Assembly: GCF_019880225.1 (NCBI RefSeq)
Contig: NZ_CP082285.1
Location: 1-64,000, forward strand
Length of the DNA stretch: 64,000 bases
From: Halobaculum rubrum
GTDB lineage: Archaea > Halobacteriota > Halobacteria > Halobacteriales > Haloferacaceae
Reading direction: 5' to 3'
Within the stretch, counting starts at the first letter, position 1; each line of letters starts with the position of its first letter. The notes beneath the pieces are model-generated. The model was not told the origin of the DNA. It saw only the letters and a list, made by a program, of their open reading frames with translations, and ran no database searches. A program made the translations under genes and the position numbers. Of this stretch, positions 15,292 to 24,157 are shown one piece after another.

Positions 15292-15507
15292 CCTCGCTGA
15301 GAAGGTTGCTCACCAAAGAGACACCTCCGTAGTTCTCCGAAAGCGGTGTCGTGTCGCCAACATCTTCGACATTTTCAACGGGCTCCTGGCGAATCGCCAT
15401 GTCCCTCGTGCTGGCGCACTCATCTTCACGCTCTGTCTGGCGCTTCGGGAGGTAGATCGCCGTCCCCGTCGGCCCGTAATCGAGGCGCCTCTTTTCAACA
15501 ATATTGG
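15260..15507 (-). pseudogene. Gene relic without start
   Basis: On the minus strand, one frame has good haloarchaeal codon use for about 75 codons (RRLDYGPTGTAIYLPKRQTE, MAIRQEPVENVEDVGDTTPL, SENYGGVSLVSNLLSEV) but begins after a TAA with no start codon and then degenerates. It is probably the remains of a gene cut when the lower-GC island to its right was acquired. The family is not recognised. Confidence 0.35.
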
Positions 15508-15608
15508 GTTTTATTCCCCGACTTTTACCTAAATATTTAGTATTTGTAGCCGTTCTTGGAGCTGCGCATTATCTTCTATCTTCGGAACACGTTCCGTAAC
15601 TTCCCACG

Positions 15609-16514
15609 TTAGAAGTTTTCCAGAGTCTGCTGGCGGCGTTGTGATCGGGACACATTCGTTATGATGACCTCAGCAACATCGCCACGTCCACTTGCATCTC
15701 GATTGATAAACCGAGGTGCTTCGACAAACTCCACTTCAAATCCATCGGCACTCTCATACAACTCACGTACCGGAGGTGAATTTGAAAGGACGACTGATAC
15801 CCCTCGTGAATCTAGTTCCACTGCGAGATCACGAAGCCGGCGCTGATCGTCTCTGTCGAATCCCTCTGCTTGGTACTGAGTGAAATCAGCAGTCTTTGAG
15901 ACCGGCTTGTACGGGGGATCAAAGTACACGAGATCACCACTCGATACTGCATTACTCACGTACTCGAAATCCTCATTGTAGATATCGACAGCCGAGAAGA
16001 CGGCACTCACCGACCGGATCTGGTCCTCACGGACAAAATCTGGGTCATGATGTTTCCCGACTGGGACATTGAATTCGCCGCTTTGGTTCTCACGGTACAG
16101 TCCGTTGTATCCGGTCTTATTGAGGAAAATAAACAAGCTCGCCGCCCGGATTTTCTCCTCGGTTGTAAGTGAATCCTGATTGTGTAACTCCCGGAATTCC
16201 TTACGACGAGCATAATAGTACTCCTCAGTCTCTTCGTCGTAGTATTCGTTGTCACTAGAGCCTTCGTTCTTGTAGAAATGTGTGCGATTTTCCTCAATCA
16301 GTCGTTCTGGATAGTCACGAACAATCTCGTATAGAGTGACCAGCTTGGTATTCAGGTCGTTGATCGATCCTGCAGTAGGTTCTAAATCAAGAAAGACTGC
16401 CGCACCGCCAATGAACGGCTCATGATATGCGTCCCACTGCTGTGGAAACCGTCCTTTGATCTCAGAGAGAAGTGGCCGCTTTCCGCCAGCCCACTTCAGG
16501 ATTGGCTCAGCCAT
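15609..16514 (-). CDS. dam: DNA adenine-N6 methyltransferase (Dam-like, D12 class)
   Basis: A 301-residue alpha-class methylase that transfers a methyl group from S-adenosylmethionine to adenine in a short target (GATC in the type members). Motif I-like KWAGGKRPLL starts at residue 7 (the AdoMet site), FIGGAAVF follows near 34, and the catalytic DPPY (YFDPPYKPVS) is near residue 199. Full length and intact. It stands alone at the left edge of the methylase/nuclease island and could protect host DNA or simply be an orphan methylase. Its target sequence cannot be read from the protein. Confidence 0.9.
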   Translation of the reverse strand: MAEPILKWAGGKRPLLSEIKGRFPQQWDAYHEPFIGGAAVFLDLEPTAGSINDLNTKLVTLYEIVRDYPERLIEENRTHFYKNEGSSDNEYYDEETEEYYYARRKEFRELHNQDSLTTEEKIRAASLFIFLNKTGYNGLYRENQSGEFNVPVGKHHDPDFVREDQIRSVSAVFSAVDIYNEDFEYVSNAVSSGDLVYFDPPYKPVSKTADFTQYQAEGFDRDDQRRLRDLAVELDSRGVSVVLSNSPPVRELYESADGFEVEFVEAPRFINRDASGRGDVAEVIITNVSRSQRRQQTLENF

Positions 16515-16664
16515 TGATGACCGTCACTTGATACTCCGAGAATAAAAACACGGCTATCGGGTGACTGGGTGGATCAGCACCCGAGAACGGTCTTGCACTC
16601 TTCCCAACGATATCAGACGAGTATAACCCGACGATTTTAGCCGTGTGAAAATAGCTGTCAAGAT

Positions 16665-16871
16665 ATGACAGACTCACAGGAGGGGAGTGTTCACGGAATC
16701 TCCGAAGAACAGGCAATGGCAATTACAGAAGAATTGCTTGCCGATGGGACGGTGGAAATGGGAGAGGACACACCAGTAATCACACACAAACCGACGGGCT
16801 GGGAATTCGAGTCCACGATGAAATTGGCATACTTCCACCGTGGCTGGGAGCTCGGGCGTACAGACGATTAA
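16665..16871 (+). CDS. Small hypothetical protein in island
   Basis: This acidic protein of 68 residues (SEEQAMAITEELLADGTVEM, KPTGWEFESTMKLAYFHRGW) has no recognised domain. It is divergent from the Dam-like gene and convergent with the zinc-ribbon methyltransferase, whose stop lies 2 bp away. It could be a small regulator or accessory protein of the methylases; there is no direct evidence for that. Confidence 0.6.
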   Translation: MTDSQEGSVHGISEEQAMAITEELLADGTVEMGEDTPVITHKPTGWEFESTMKLAYFHRGWELGRTDD

Positions 16872-16873
16872 TT

Positions 16874-18403
16874 CTAGTCGAACTGCTCAAACCCAGCTTG
16901 GTAGTGGTCCGACGTTTTACGTTCCTCATCCATCGGATTGGAAACAGAGATTTCTAAGTTCGAGACCAACGGTGGCCAGCTTTTCGACCAATACCGCCCC
17001 CAGTCTCGTTCAGAGACGGTTTCGCCCCACTCCTGGCCAGTAAATACCTTCTCAACCCAATTGTGAGCACCATCCATGTACAGGAAGACGTCTCCGTTAG
17101 TAGAGGCCCGATCCTGATACTCGTCGATCGTCACGAACGCTGGTGAGAACGAAACGCCGTAGTAGTCGCCTGAGCCTTTATTCTCTGAGAGCATTCCCTC
17201 CATAGCGTCTCCAACTACGACGTCCTCGAAGACGCTGTCGTCCTCACAAACGAACTGAATCGTGGCACTGGGGTCCTCGTCATTGTCAAACTCCGCTGGG
17301 TCGCTAGAGACTGTGATGAACTCAATTTCTCCCTCGTTGATAGAGTAGTCACCAGAGTTGATCAACTCTTTGTACAGTTTGTACGCATATTTGTGGATAC
17401 GAAGCGTGTATATCTTGCGTTGAAGTTCTGCTTGCGCATCGTGGAGCGTATCCTGTTTAGTCCCGACTTCTGCGAGAGCAGTCGGTCGGACGTGGTCCTC
17501 GTAGTACTCGATGTACTCGGAATTCAGCTCGAATCCGAGCGGTTTTCTATCAAGTGCCTCAGCAATCGCTAATGTGGTCCCAATCCCAGCGAACGGATCA
17601 AAGACGACGTCACCAGGGTCAGTTGCTAGCCGAACTATTCGTTCAACCAACTGCTCAGGGAACGGGCTTGGATGGAAACTAACCTTAGGCCCCCATTGGC
17701 CCTGTTTTGGAATGGGGAATTCCCAAACATTACTCGGGACCATTCCCTTAGGACTGTATCGTTCGGGATAGTTCACCCACCATTGCTCAAACTCATCAGT
17801 GTCGCTAACGCGGATTGCGTCTTTGTTGTAGGTGAAGTCGTCCGTCTTAGAGAACATTGAGACGTGTTCGTAGACGTTGCGCATCCGACCTTTCTGGTGC
17901 CATGGTCGAGTGCGAAGTTTGTCCCAAATGATGTTGTCTTCCATCCGCCAAGAGTCAGTCAGGGGATTATAGATCTCGTTACATTCGGTACAAATCATGG
18001 TCCCAGTCCCGCGATTGCGCTTGAGAGGGGCACCACACTCTTCGTCAGTGCAATGCGTCAACTGGGGGAGATTCTCTATTTCGTCAGCGATGTCGAACGG
18101 GAGCCTGACGACGCGGCCCTCTACCTTGTAGGTATCAGTGATGACCCAGAGGGTGGCGTCGTCAGTCGCGATGTTGTAACATTGCCGGAAGATCGACCGA
18201 ATGTCGTCGAGAAATGATTCGTATGCTTGCTGACCAACTTGCTCGTCGTGGTCCCCATAGTCAATCAAGTCTGCATACGGTGGCGATGTGATGATCACGT
18301 CGACGAGGTCTTCAATATCATCGAACTCTTCTTCGAGCCGCTCCTGTAGATGTCGAGAGTCGTGTTGATATACCCGGTAGGGAGATGGGATGTCGGCAGG
18401 CAT
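16874..18403 (-). CDS. Beta-class DNA methyltransferase with zinc ribbon
   Basis: A site-specific N4-cytosine or N6-adenine methyltransferase of 509 residues. The beta-class order is clear: catalytic TSPPY near residue 38 comes first and the AdoMet motif DPFAGIGTT near 266 comes later. Between them a zinc ribbon (CTDEECGAPL...MICTECNEI) replaces part of the target-recognition region. A C-terminal domain of about 170 residues (ending VSNLEISVSNP) is shared with the GHKL fusion upstream. The ATG at 18403 is preferred over the longer frame to 18517, whose extra residues look random. It is the last gene of the island operon, 76 bp behind the fusion gene. Confidence 0.88.
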   Translation of the reverse strand: MPADIPSPYRVYQHDSRHLQERLEEEFDDIEDLVDVIITSPPYADLIDYGDHDEQVGQQAYESFLDDIRSIFRQCYNIATDDATLWVITDTYKVEGRVVRLPFDIADEIENLPQLTHCTDEECGAPLKRNRGTGTMICTECNEIYNPLTDSWRMEDNIIWDKLRTRPWHQKGRMRNVYEHVSMFSKTDDFTYNKDAIRVSDTDEFEQWWVNYPERYSPKGMVPSNVWEFPIPKQGQWGPKVSFHPSPFPEQLVERIVRLATDPGDVVFDPFAGIGTTLAIAEALDRKPLGFELNSEYIEYYEDHVRPTALAEVGTKQDTLHDAQAELQRKIYTLRIHKYAYKLYKELINSGDYSINEGEIEFITVSSDPAEFDNDEDPSATIQFVCEDDSVFEDVVVGDAMEGMLSENKGSGDYYGVSFSPAFVTIDEYQDRASTNGDVFLYMDGAHNWVEKVFTGQEWGETVSERDWGRYWSKSWPPLVSNLEISVSNPMDEERKTSDHYQAGFEQFD

Positions 18404-18479
18404 TTTTATCGAATTGGCATCCGACACGGCTACCAATAAATGGGCTGGTACTCGGTTGCAGAAGCGCAGAGGGGTCTCG

Positions 18480-21407
18480 TCAATCAGCCCCCGACGGCGT
18501 CGGTGTGGAGTACTCAATCACGAACCGGTTCTGGTTATTGGATGGTGTATTTCGAATGAACTCATGATCACCCGAGAGAGATCGTTCAACGGTGTCCATC
18601 GAGTGTTTGGGGTGGTTCACTTCGAGCCCGAGATTACTCAGGATTGGGGGCGTTTTGTCGGTCCCAAACGCCTCGACCCACTCCCCGCTATCCAGATCAG
18701 CTACTAACTGCTGTATGGCTATTGTATCGGTGTAAACGTAGTGGCGGCCGTCCTCGTAGAGAAACAGTTCATCCGACAGGCCTGGAATGTTGTCTTGTTG
18801 AACGTCTTCAACCAATTCACACGGCTTGAGGAACGTGACGTCTGCTTTAATTCCAAATCCTGAACAGGGCCGCTGGTTCATCGCTTCATCAGCGTTGTTT
18901 GCATAGTCCAACAGTTCGCGTGCGGTCGTCTCTTCGTCAACGACAAAAACTAGATCTACGTGGCCATGGATGTTTTCTGCAATCGATTGATGTCCAAGCT
19001 CCTGACTGACAGCGATAACGGACTGGATGTCCAGTTTACTTGGGCTGTCGAAACCACGGATTGAGGCCAGTTCTTCGAGCAGTTTTCGGGAATACTTCAC
19101 TTGGCGGAGGCCACAGATGAGGTTTTCAATCGCATCTGTAGCATCATCCTCACGCCGCTCATAGTGCCGTTTGACATATTCTTGGACATCTGAATACGCG
19201 TCACAGTATTCCTGGTTGAGTTCAACACCAATCGCCCGGCGCTCCATCACCTCAGATTGAGCAACGACAACACCAGATCCTGCGAAAGGGTCTAGAACAA
19301 CGTCTTTACTATCTGTTGATAGATTTAAGATTCGCTGAATCAGTTGAGGTGGGAGTGCAGCTGGGTGGTCAATTGTCTCCTCATTCCCCGTGAACGACCC
19401 CCTCGTCGGTGATTGGAATTTCCAAATGTTTTCTGGCAGTTTCCCCAGCGGGTGATATCGTTCGGGGAAGTCCGCCCACCACTTCTTGTATTTTGCAGGA
19501 TCTGGCTGACGGATACTATCCATATCCAGCTTAAAGTCTGTGGTTTTACTGAAGCATAGGATGTACTCGAATACATTCCGTAGCCGCCCTTTCTTCGTAT
19601 AGGGAAGAGCATGATTTTTATCCCATACAATAATGTCTTGCAAATGCCAAGAATCTCCTTGGGTGACGGTCTCACCACAGTTTGCACAAGTTACGTTCCG
19701 ACCTGCAGGCTCATGAACACGTGAAAGAATGGAAGCGCCACAGCCGGGACACTCCAGATCGTTATCGATATTCTGGCAAATCCGAGCAATATCAAACGGC
19801 AGCTGTACGACCTCGTGATTTCGCCGGAAGGTGTTGACGACGACCCACAAGGAGCCATCGTTTTTCGTCATCGTATAGACATCCTTGAAAATATCCTGTA
19901 GCTGGGATAGATATTGGCTGTAGCTGCTCTGTTGGCCAACTTCGGCGGCATCTTCAGATCCATATTCCTTCATGTCAAAATACGGTGGCGAAGTAATCGT
20001 TGCATCGAGAAATCCCTCAGAAGAGTCAATATCTGTACTGGTTTTTTCACGAAGCTTTGGGAGGAATTCCTGCGTATCGCCATTGTGCAATCCGAATACA
20101 TCATCAAGAGAACCAATTTCCACCTCCCGAGAGATCTGTTTTGAATCGGTCTCGTCGATAGTTTGATCGGATTCATTACCCGAGGCTCCACCGCTGCTTA
20201 TCCGCTTTCTATAGTCTTTCCCCTCAGGGTGGTATTCAGACTGAGAGAGCTCCGACTGCATTTCCTCCCAAAGTGTGCTGTTCGTATCTAGCCGCGTTTT
20301 TTTGTTGTCCGTCGGGACTTCTCGGGTGTCACTAGTCGGTTGAATCTCCAACTCTCCGCCAAAGTAGTTGTATTGGTTATTTCGAGTTAGGTCAAAGAGG
20401 TCCTCGAAGACGGAAGTCATCAGAACACGTCCATTTGCGTAGATGTCTACTCCTTGCCGGCTTTGGTTTGGGCGGTATCGATATCTGAATCGGCCGCTCT
20501 GTGTGAGAACCTCAGGATACTCTTCTTCTGCCAAGGCGGTCATCGCATCAATATCCAATTTTCCACCCCGGTAGATTACATCGTACGTGACCCCAGTAGA
20601 CGTTTGTATCTCGAATTCGTGGGTCGTCAGTGATTCTTCGTCTTCATAGATTGGGGTAATAGCAGGGACGGTGAATGATCCCTGTTCACCTTCAAGAAAG
20701 TCATGATAGTGGATGGTGATCTGGGTATCTTCGTGAGCGTTCAGTAGCCTCCGGAATAGCACTCCAAGTCGTTCTCTGATGTATTGCGCCTTGATTGAGA
20801 GAGAATTAGCAGCCGGCCAAACGTCACTCTCAAATTGCGTTCTGGCGCACGAAACTTGGATCCGTGTCCCGTGATCACTGTATGCTACTGCTTCAGCGAG
20901 ATCTGGAATGCCCACTGTCCACTCATCTGGACCAGCATCACTGATCGGAAGGTCTCCTGTAATGGGTCCATTGACGTGTGTGAGCGGACCCTGTGAGGTC
21001 TGCGTGACTAGTTTGAACCAGTCTTTGTCGCTCTCAATACCGCGCTGTTTGAGCGATTGCTCGAACCAGGCGATACTGGCCTTGAGGCCCCACCCAACGT
21101 TATTTAAGATCCCATCTGAGACTTGTTTACTGCCAGTTCTGAAGACGTGGTTTCGAAGGTCATCACGCGAGATTCCAGGACCTGAATCTGCAATGTATGT
21201 TGTGACGGTATCTTCACCCCGGACAATAGAAATTGAAATATTGACCGGATTGTCTGGGTCATCGAAATATGACTCATCAGAAACCGTTGCGGCAACAGAA
21301 TTGTCGATGAGTTCCTGGAGGGCATCAAGATAGTTTTCATGTTGCTTGGCCATTCCAGGCGCCAGCGTCTGAAGTTCGACTTCTGATTTGCAAGTATCGC
21401 TACTCAT
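18480..21407 (-). CDS. GHKL ATPase fused to DNA methyltransferase
   Basis: This 975-residue fusion starts with a GHKL (Hsp90/MutL/MORC-like) ATPase: N box LQELIDNSVAA (30-40), G1 ADSGPGIS (73-80), G2 NVGWGLKAS (103-111), then a transducer-like beta region to about 400. The second half is a beta-class methyltransferase: TSPPY near 472, a zinc ribbon (CPGCGAS...CANCGET), DPFAGSG near 705, and a C-terminal domain shared with the next gene (PPILSNLGLEVNHP). ATP-driven clamping of the DNA around a methylation step is a reasonable idea. Such a fusion is unusual; I know no characterised protein of this layout. Confidence 0.88.
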   Translation of the reverse strand: MSSDTCKSEVELQTLAPGMAKQHENYLDALQELIDNSVAATVSDESYFDDPDNPVNISISIVRGEDTVTTYIADSGPGISRDDLRNHVFRTGSKQVSDGILNNVGWGLKASIAWFEQSLKQRGIESDKDWFKLVTQTSQGPLTHVNGPITGDLPISDAGPDEWTVGIPDLAEAVAYSDHGTRIQVSCARTQFESDVWPAANSLSIKAQYIRERLGVLFRRLLNAHEDTQITIHYHDFLEGEQGSFTVPAITPIYEDEESLTTHEFEIQTSTGVTYDVIYRGGKLDIDAMTALAEEEYPEVLTQSGRFRYRYRPNQSRQGVDIYANGRVLMTSVFEDLFDLTRNNQYNYFGGELEIQPTSDTREVPTDNKKTRLDTNSTLWEEMQSELSQSEYHPEGKDYRKRISSGGASGNESDQTIDETDSKQISREVEIGSLDDVFGLHNGDTQEFLPKLREKTSTDIDSSEGFLDATITSPPYFDMKEYGSEDAAEVGQQSSYSQYLSQLQDIFKDVYTMTKNDGSLWVVVNTFRRNHEVVQLPFDIARICQNIDNDLECPGCGASILSRVHEPAGRNVTCANCGETVTQGDSWHLQDIIVWDKNHALPYTKKGRLRNVFEYILCFSKTTDFKLDMDSIRQPDPAKYKKWWADFPERYHPLGKLPENIWKFQSPTRGSFTGNEETIDHPAALPPQLIQRILNLSTDSKDVVLDPFAGSGVVVAQSEVMERRAIGVELNQEYCDAYSDVQEYVKRHYERREDDATDAIENLICGLRQVKYSRKLLEELASIRGFDSPSKLDIQSVIAVSQELGHQSIAENIHGHVDLVFVVDEETTARELLDYANNADEAMNQRPCSGFGIKADVTFLKPCELVEDVQQDNIPGLSDELFLYEDGRHYVYTDTIAIQQLVADLDSGEWVEAFGTDKTPPILSNLGLEVNHPKHSMDTVERSLSGDHEFIRNTPSNNQNRFVIEYSTPTPSGAD

Positions 21408-21536
21408 TGGTGAAAGTCGCAGACAACCATCCTGTGATTACACTCGGGCTGTCGGCTATTGGAGTGTAGTAATTATTCCGCGGCATATCAATTGATCGAT
21501 GCCGCCTGCAATGCTCCAGTAGGATTTGTCATCGAA

Positions 21537-22526
21537 TCAGCCCATATCCCAGAGGTCTTTGAGGTATTCTGAGTTGTATTTCTGAGGACCATCTGTTTTG
21601 ACGTAGGTCTCGTGAGCCTCTAACAGGTCTAGAAATCCTGCCCGGGAGTTCTTATGATATCCATCGCGGAACGCTGGAATGGCTTGCTCATACACGAACT
21701 GCGCCATTTCATAATTGTAGTATAGATGTGGACCGATGTCTTCGATAAAAGCTTCAATCCCATCGAGAGTTGTAATTGAGATTCTAAGCTGGTCCTCTGA
21801 TTCGTGAATCCGGGGGGAGTAGGGTTTGTCTTCCCAGTAACTGAGTAGATGTGGTTTCACTAGGATTTCAGGGTGTGAAAGGGTAATTCCCGCTGCTGGT
21901 GACATCGAATAGCCAATATCCCATTCTGAATTTTCACTAGTATTGAACCGGATTCGTCCCTTCGCGTCAAACATGCCTGCCACATATTCTGTTGAAATCT
22001 GGTCAGGATATGTTGTTTCAGGGAAGTCCTTTTTGACAGGAGTCTCGTCTAATTGGAACTCTTTTTTAAAATATTCAAATGTGTATTTTTTATTCGTTAA
22101 TCTACTCCAATACGAATGTAATTCTGCCCACGTTTTGTAGAGTCGGAGGAATAATTCTCTGTCCGCACTGATGTTCTTCCCGCCGTACTCGTTGGCATAG
22201 AATGACAGAAACGACAGGCGTTCCGCAATTTGAATCCAATCACCACGCCCTAATTGACTCACCTCGATCAATGATTCATTGTTCCGTATTCTAACACGAG
22301 TTCCACTCGAGCGATTTTCGCTCGTTGTTCGTATCCCAGACTGCTCAAGAGAATCGACTATTATCCCTTCAATTAATTGGGAATCTCTGGTAGTGATGGT
22401 CAATGATGGGTCTAATCCGTACCCACCTGCGGTTTCTCTTGGTGCGAGCCGGGGATTACATAAGTAATCGATCAGCCCAATGAGATAGTCGTGAGGGACA
22501 TCCAATTGCTCATTCGAGGGAGTCAT
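21537..22526 (-). CDS. LAGLIDADG-type endonuclease, stand-alone
   Basis: This 329-residue protein holds two LAGLIDADG helices: YLIGLIDYL at residues 14-22 with the acidic residue at 20, and YVAGMFDAKGRI at 181-192 with the acidic residue at 187. Each is followed by beta-strand pairs (SLTITTRDS; GITLSHPEIL, DQLRISITTLDG) as in two-repeat homing enzymes. It is not inside an intron or intein; it is joined to the propeller gene by ATGA overlap and lies in a methylase operon. A domesticated restriction nuclease is the favoured reading; an inactive DNA-binding version is possible. Confidence 0.75.
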   Translation of the reverse strand: MTPSNEQLDVPHDYLIGLIDYLCNPRLAPRETAGGYGLDPSLTITTRDSQLIEGIIVDSLEQSGIRTTSENRSSGTRVRIRNNESLIEVSQLGRGDWIQIAERLSFLSFYANEYGGKNISADRELFLRLYKTWAELHSYWSRLTNKKYTFEYFKKEFQLDETPVKKDFPETTYPDQISTEYVAGMFDAKGRIRFNTSENSEWDIGYSMSPAAGITLSHPEILVKPHLLSYWEDKPYSPRIHESEDQLRISITTLDGIEAFIEDIGPHLYYNYEMAQFVYEQAIPAFRDGYHKNSRAGFLDLLEAHETYVKTDGPQKYNSEYLKDLWDMG

Positions 22527-23710
22527 TGGGCACCTGCTTCAGGGGTATTGAAGAATTGACCAGTCTCATTTGGCGGAGTGTGGTCAAGTCCTTTGTTTCT
22601 GTACTCATCCAACCGACTCCGATCAGCACTTGTTGTTAGGTTTACTCCGAAATGGTCTTCCAGCGCCTCAATCTGAAGATAGCAATCGAAGGCTTCGGAG
22701 TCCCGCTGAAGTCTCCGATACAGTCCTGCTTGGAATCGCAGCACTTGGGCAAGGCCTTCTTTCGCGTCATACCACGGGAGCGCAGAGCTATACGCCTCGG
22801 CACTCCGTTGTAGATGTCTCCATAGTTCAGAAGGCCACTCAGTGCCTCGACCGAGCACCTTACTAACTCGATAATATGCCTCTCCAAGCTTGAGAGCGTT
22901 CAATTTCGAATGTGCTGATTCAGCGTCGAACGTATCGCGATATGCCTCAAGTGCATCAATGACTTCCCGAAGCTTCTCAGCGTCGGCATCGACTAATCTT
23001 GCATCACCAATAGTATTCGCGATGATATTTTGTAACTGATCTATCTCAGTTTCTTGGTAGTCGTTGGCGAATTGCTCTATGATCGGGTGCCAGTCCAGAG
23101 ACTCATCAAGTTCAACAACATCGTAGTATTGGAGCTTCTCAAACGTGTCTGATTTTGAGTCAATCCCGCCGTCGACTGATATTGTATACAAACTTGGCTC
23201 AGCTGGATCCCTCCTGAACATCACACGATCGGAGCCTGCCACGGTAACTACAGATGGATATAACCGGTCGAAAACCTCGTATTCGTGCAGGGTCAGCACT
23301 TCACCAGAGTTGACATCGATGATTTGAGCGGGTGCGCTATGCGGACAAACAATGATTGTCTCACCATCTTCTGAAATATCTACAACAGGTGAACTCTCGT
23401 CGGTTTGTAACTCGAACACCTGTGTTCCATCTGCTTCGACGACATGGATATGGGCTCCGGTAGACTTGCCGTACTCAATCCAATCAGCGAATATGAACCG
23501 ACCAGAATCCGCGATTCCAACTGAACGAGGTTCAGAACACCGGTTATACCACGTGACAGAATCTTCCTGAAGTATGGCTACGTGGCCACGCTGATTTGAT
23601 TTGTCGTATCGATATGCAGCAGTAAATTCACCCGACGGAGAGTCCATTGCTTCCATTCGAATATCCTGGCTGTCAGTAGTAAGGGTAAGCCAGTAAGTTT
23701 CCGACTGCAT
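22523..23710 (-). CDS. Beta-propeller plus helical-repeat protein
   Basis: The first 200 residues of this 395-residue protein show repeated propeller-like strands (GEFTAAYRYDKSNQRGHVAI, VGIADSGRFIFADWIEYGKS, VVDISEDGETIIVCPHSAPA). Residues 215-350 are helical and TPR-like (ALKLGEAYYRVSKVLGRG, RFQAGLYRRLQRDSEAFDCY). This is a scaffold or sensor design, not an enzyme. It lies between the Dnd-associated-like gene (18 bp gap) and the LAGLIDADG gene (4 bp overlap), so it is an integral operon member. It could hold the ATPase and nuclease together or sense a phage product. Confidence 0.7.
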   Translation of the reverse strand: MQSETYWLTLTTDSQDIRMEAMDSPSGEFTAAYRYDKSNQRGHVAILQEDSVTWYNRCSEPRSVGIADSGRFIFADWIEYGKSTGAHIHVVEADGTQVFELQTDESSPVVDISEDGETIIVCPHSAPAQIIDVNSGEVLTLHEYEVFDRLYPSVVTVAGSDRVMFRRDPAEPSLYTISVDGGIDSKSDTFEKLQYYDVVELDESLDWHPIIEQFANDYQETEIDQLQNIIANTIGDARLVDADAEKLREVIDALEAYRDTFDAESAHSKLNALKLGEAYYRVSKVLGRGTEWPSELWRHLQRSAEAYSSALPWYDAKEGLAQVLRFQAGLYRRLQRDSEAFDCYLQIEALEDHFGVNLTTSADRSRLDEYRNKGLDHTPPNETGQFFNTPEAGAQ

Positions 23711-23728
23711 GTGGGTCTAACCTGGTGT

Positions 23729-24157
23729 TTAGGAGTCTTGTGCCAATTTAATCACGTCGGTAGAGAGCTCACTCAGGGCATCAGTCGGTCCCACGAGCTT
23801 TCCATGAAGCTCCTCCAACCCACTATTAGCATATTCTTGAGCGATTCGATAGACTTCTTTTTCATCACGGAGTACGTCGGTAGTTCGTGCATCACGTACT
23901 GCGACAGATTTGATGATCCACTTTTGATCGCTCTTCAACGAGCTGATATTGAAGAGCGCCTGACGGTCACCAGTTAGCGATGTTTTCCCGGTCTTCTTGC
24001 TGCCGTAAGCAACTGCGAACAGGAAGATTTCCATCCGCTGGGCTCCTTGAAATGGCGAGCCGTCGCTCTCTTGGAGCTCTTCGTACAGGTTGTCTTTAGA
24101 CCGTTCAATACTCACGTCCCGTGGCGCGTCGGTCGACTCGTACTCTGTGTTACTCAT
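23729..24157 (-). CDS. Dnd system-associated-like small protein
   Basis: Resemblance to the Dnd-associated small-protein family rests on the core FQGAQRMEIFLFAVAYGSKK, then IIKSVAVRDARTTDVLRDEK and VYRIAQEYANSGLEELHGKL, in 142 residues; I recall that family pattern and have not searched it. The gene overlaps the SMC ATPase by 8 bp. In phosphorothioation loci, members sit next to the DndD/DptFGH-type ATPases. Function is unknown; a regulator or adaptor of the ATPase is likely. No catalytic motif is visible. Confidence 0.6.
   Translation of the reverse strand: MSNTEYESTDAPRDVSIERSKDNLYEELQESDGSPFQGAQRMEIFLFAVAYGSKKTGKTSLTGDRQALFNISSLKSDQKWIIKSVAVRDARTTDVLRDEKEVYRIAQEYANSGLEELHGKLVGPTDALSELSTDVIKLAQDS

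Noticed and set aside
18403-18517. Longer N-terminus of the zinc-ribbon methyltransferase
   Set aside because: The 38 extra residues are Arg-rich and unlike the rest; the ATG at 18403 follows an AT-rich stretch and starts the conserved part.
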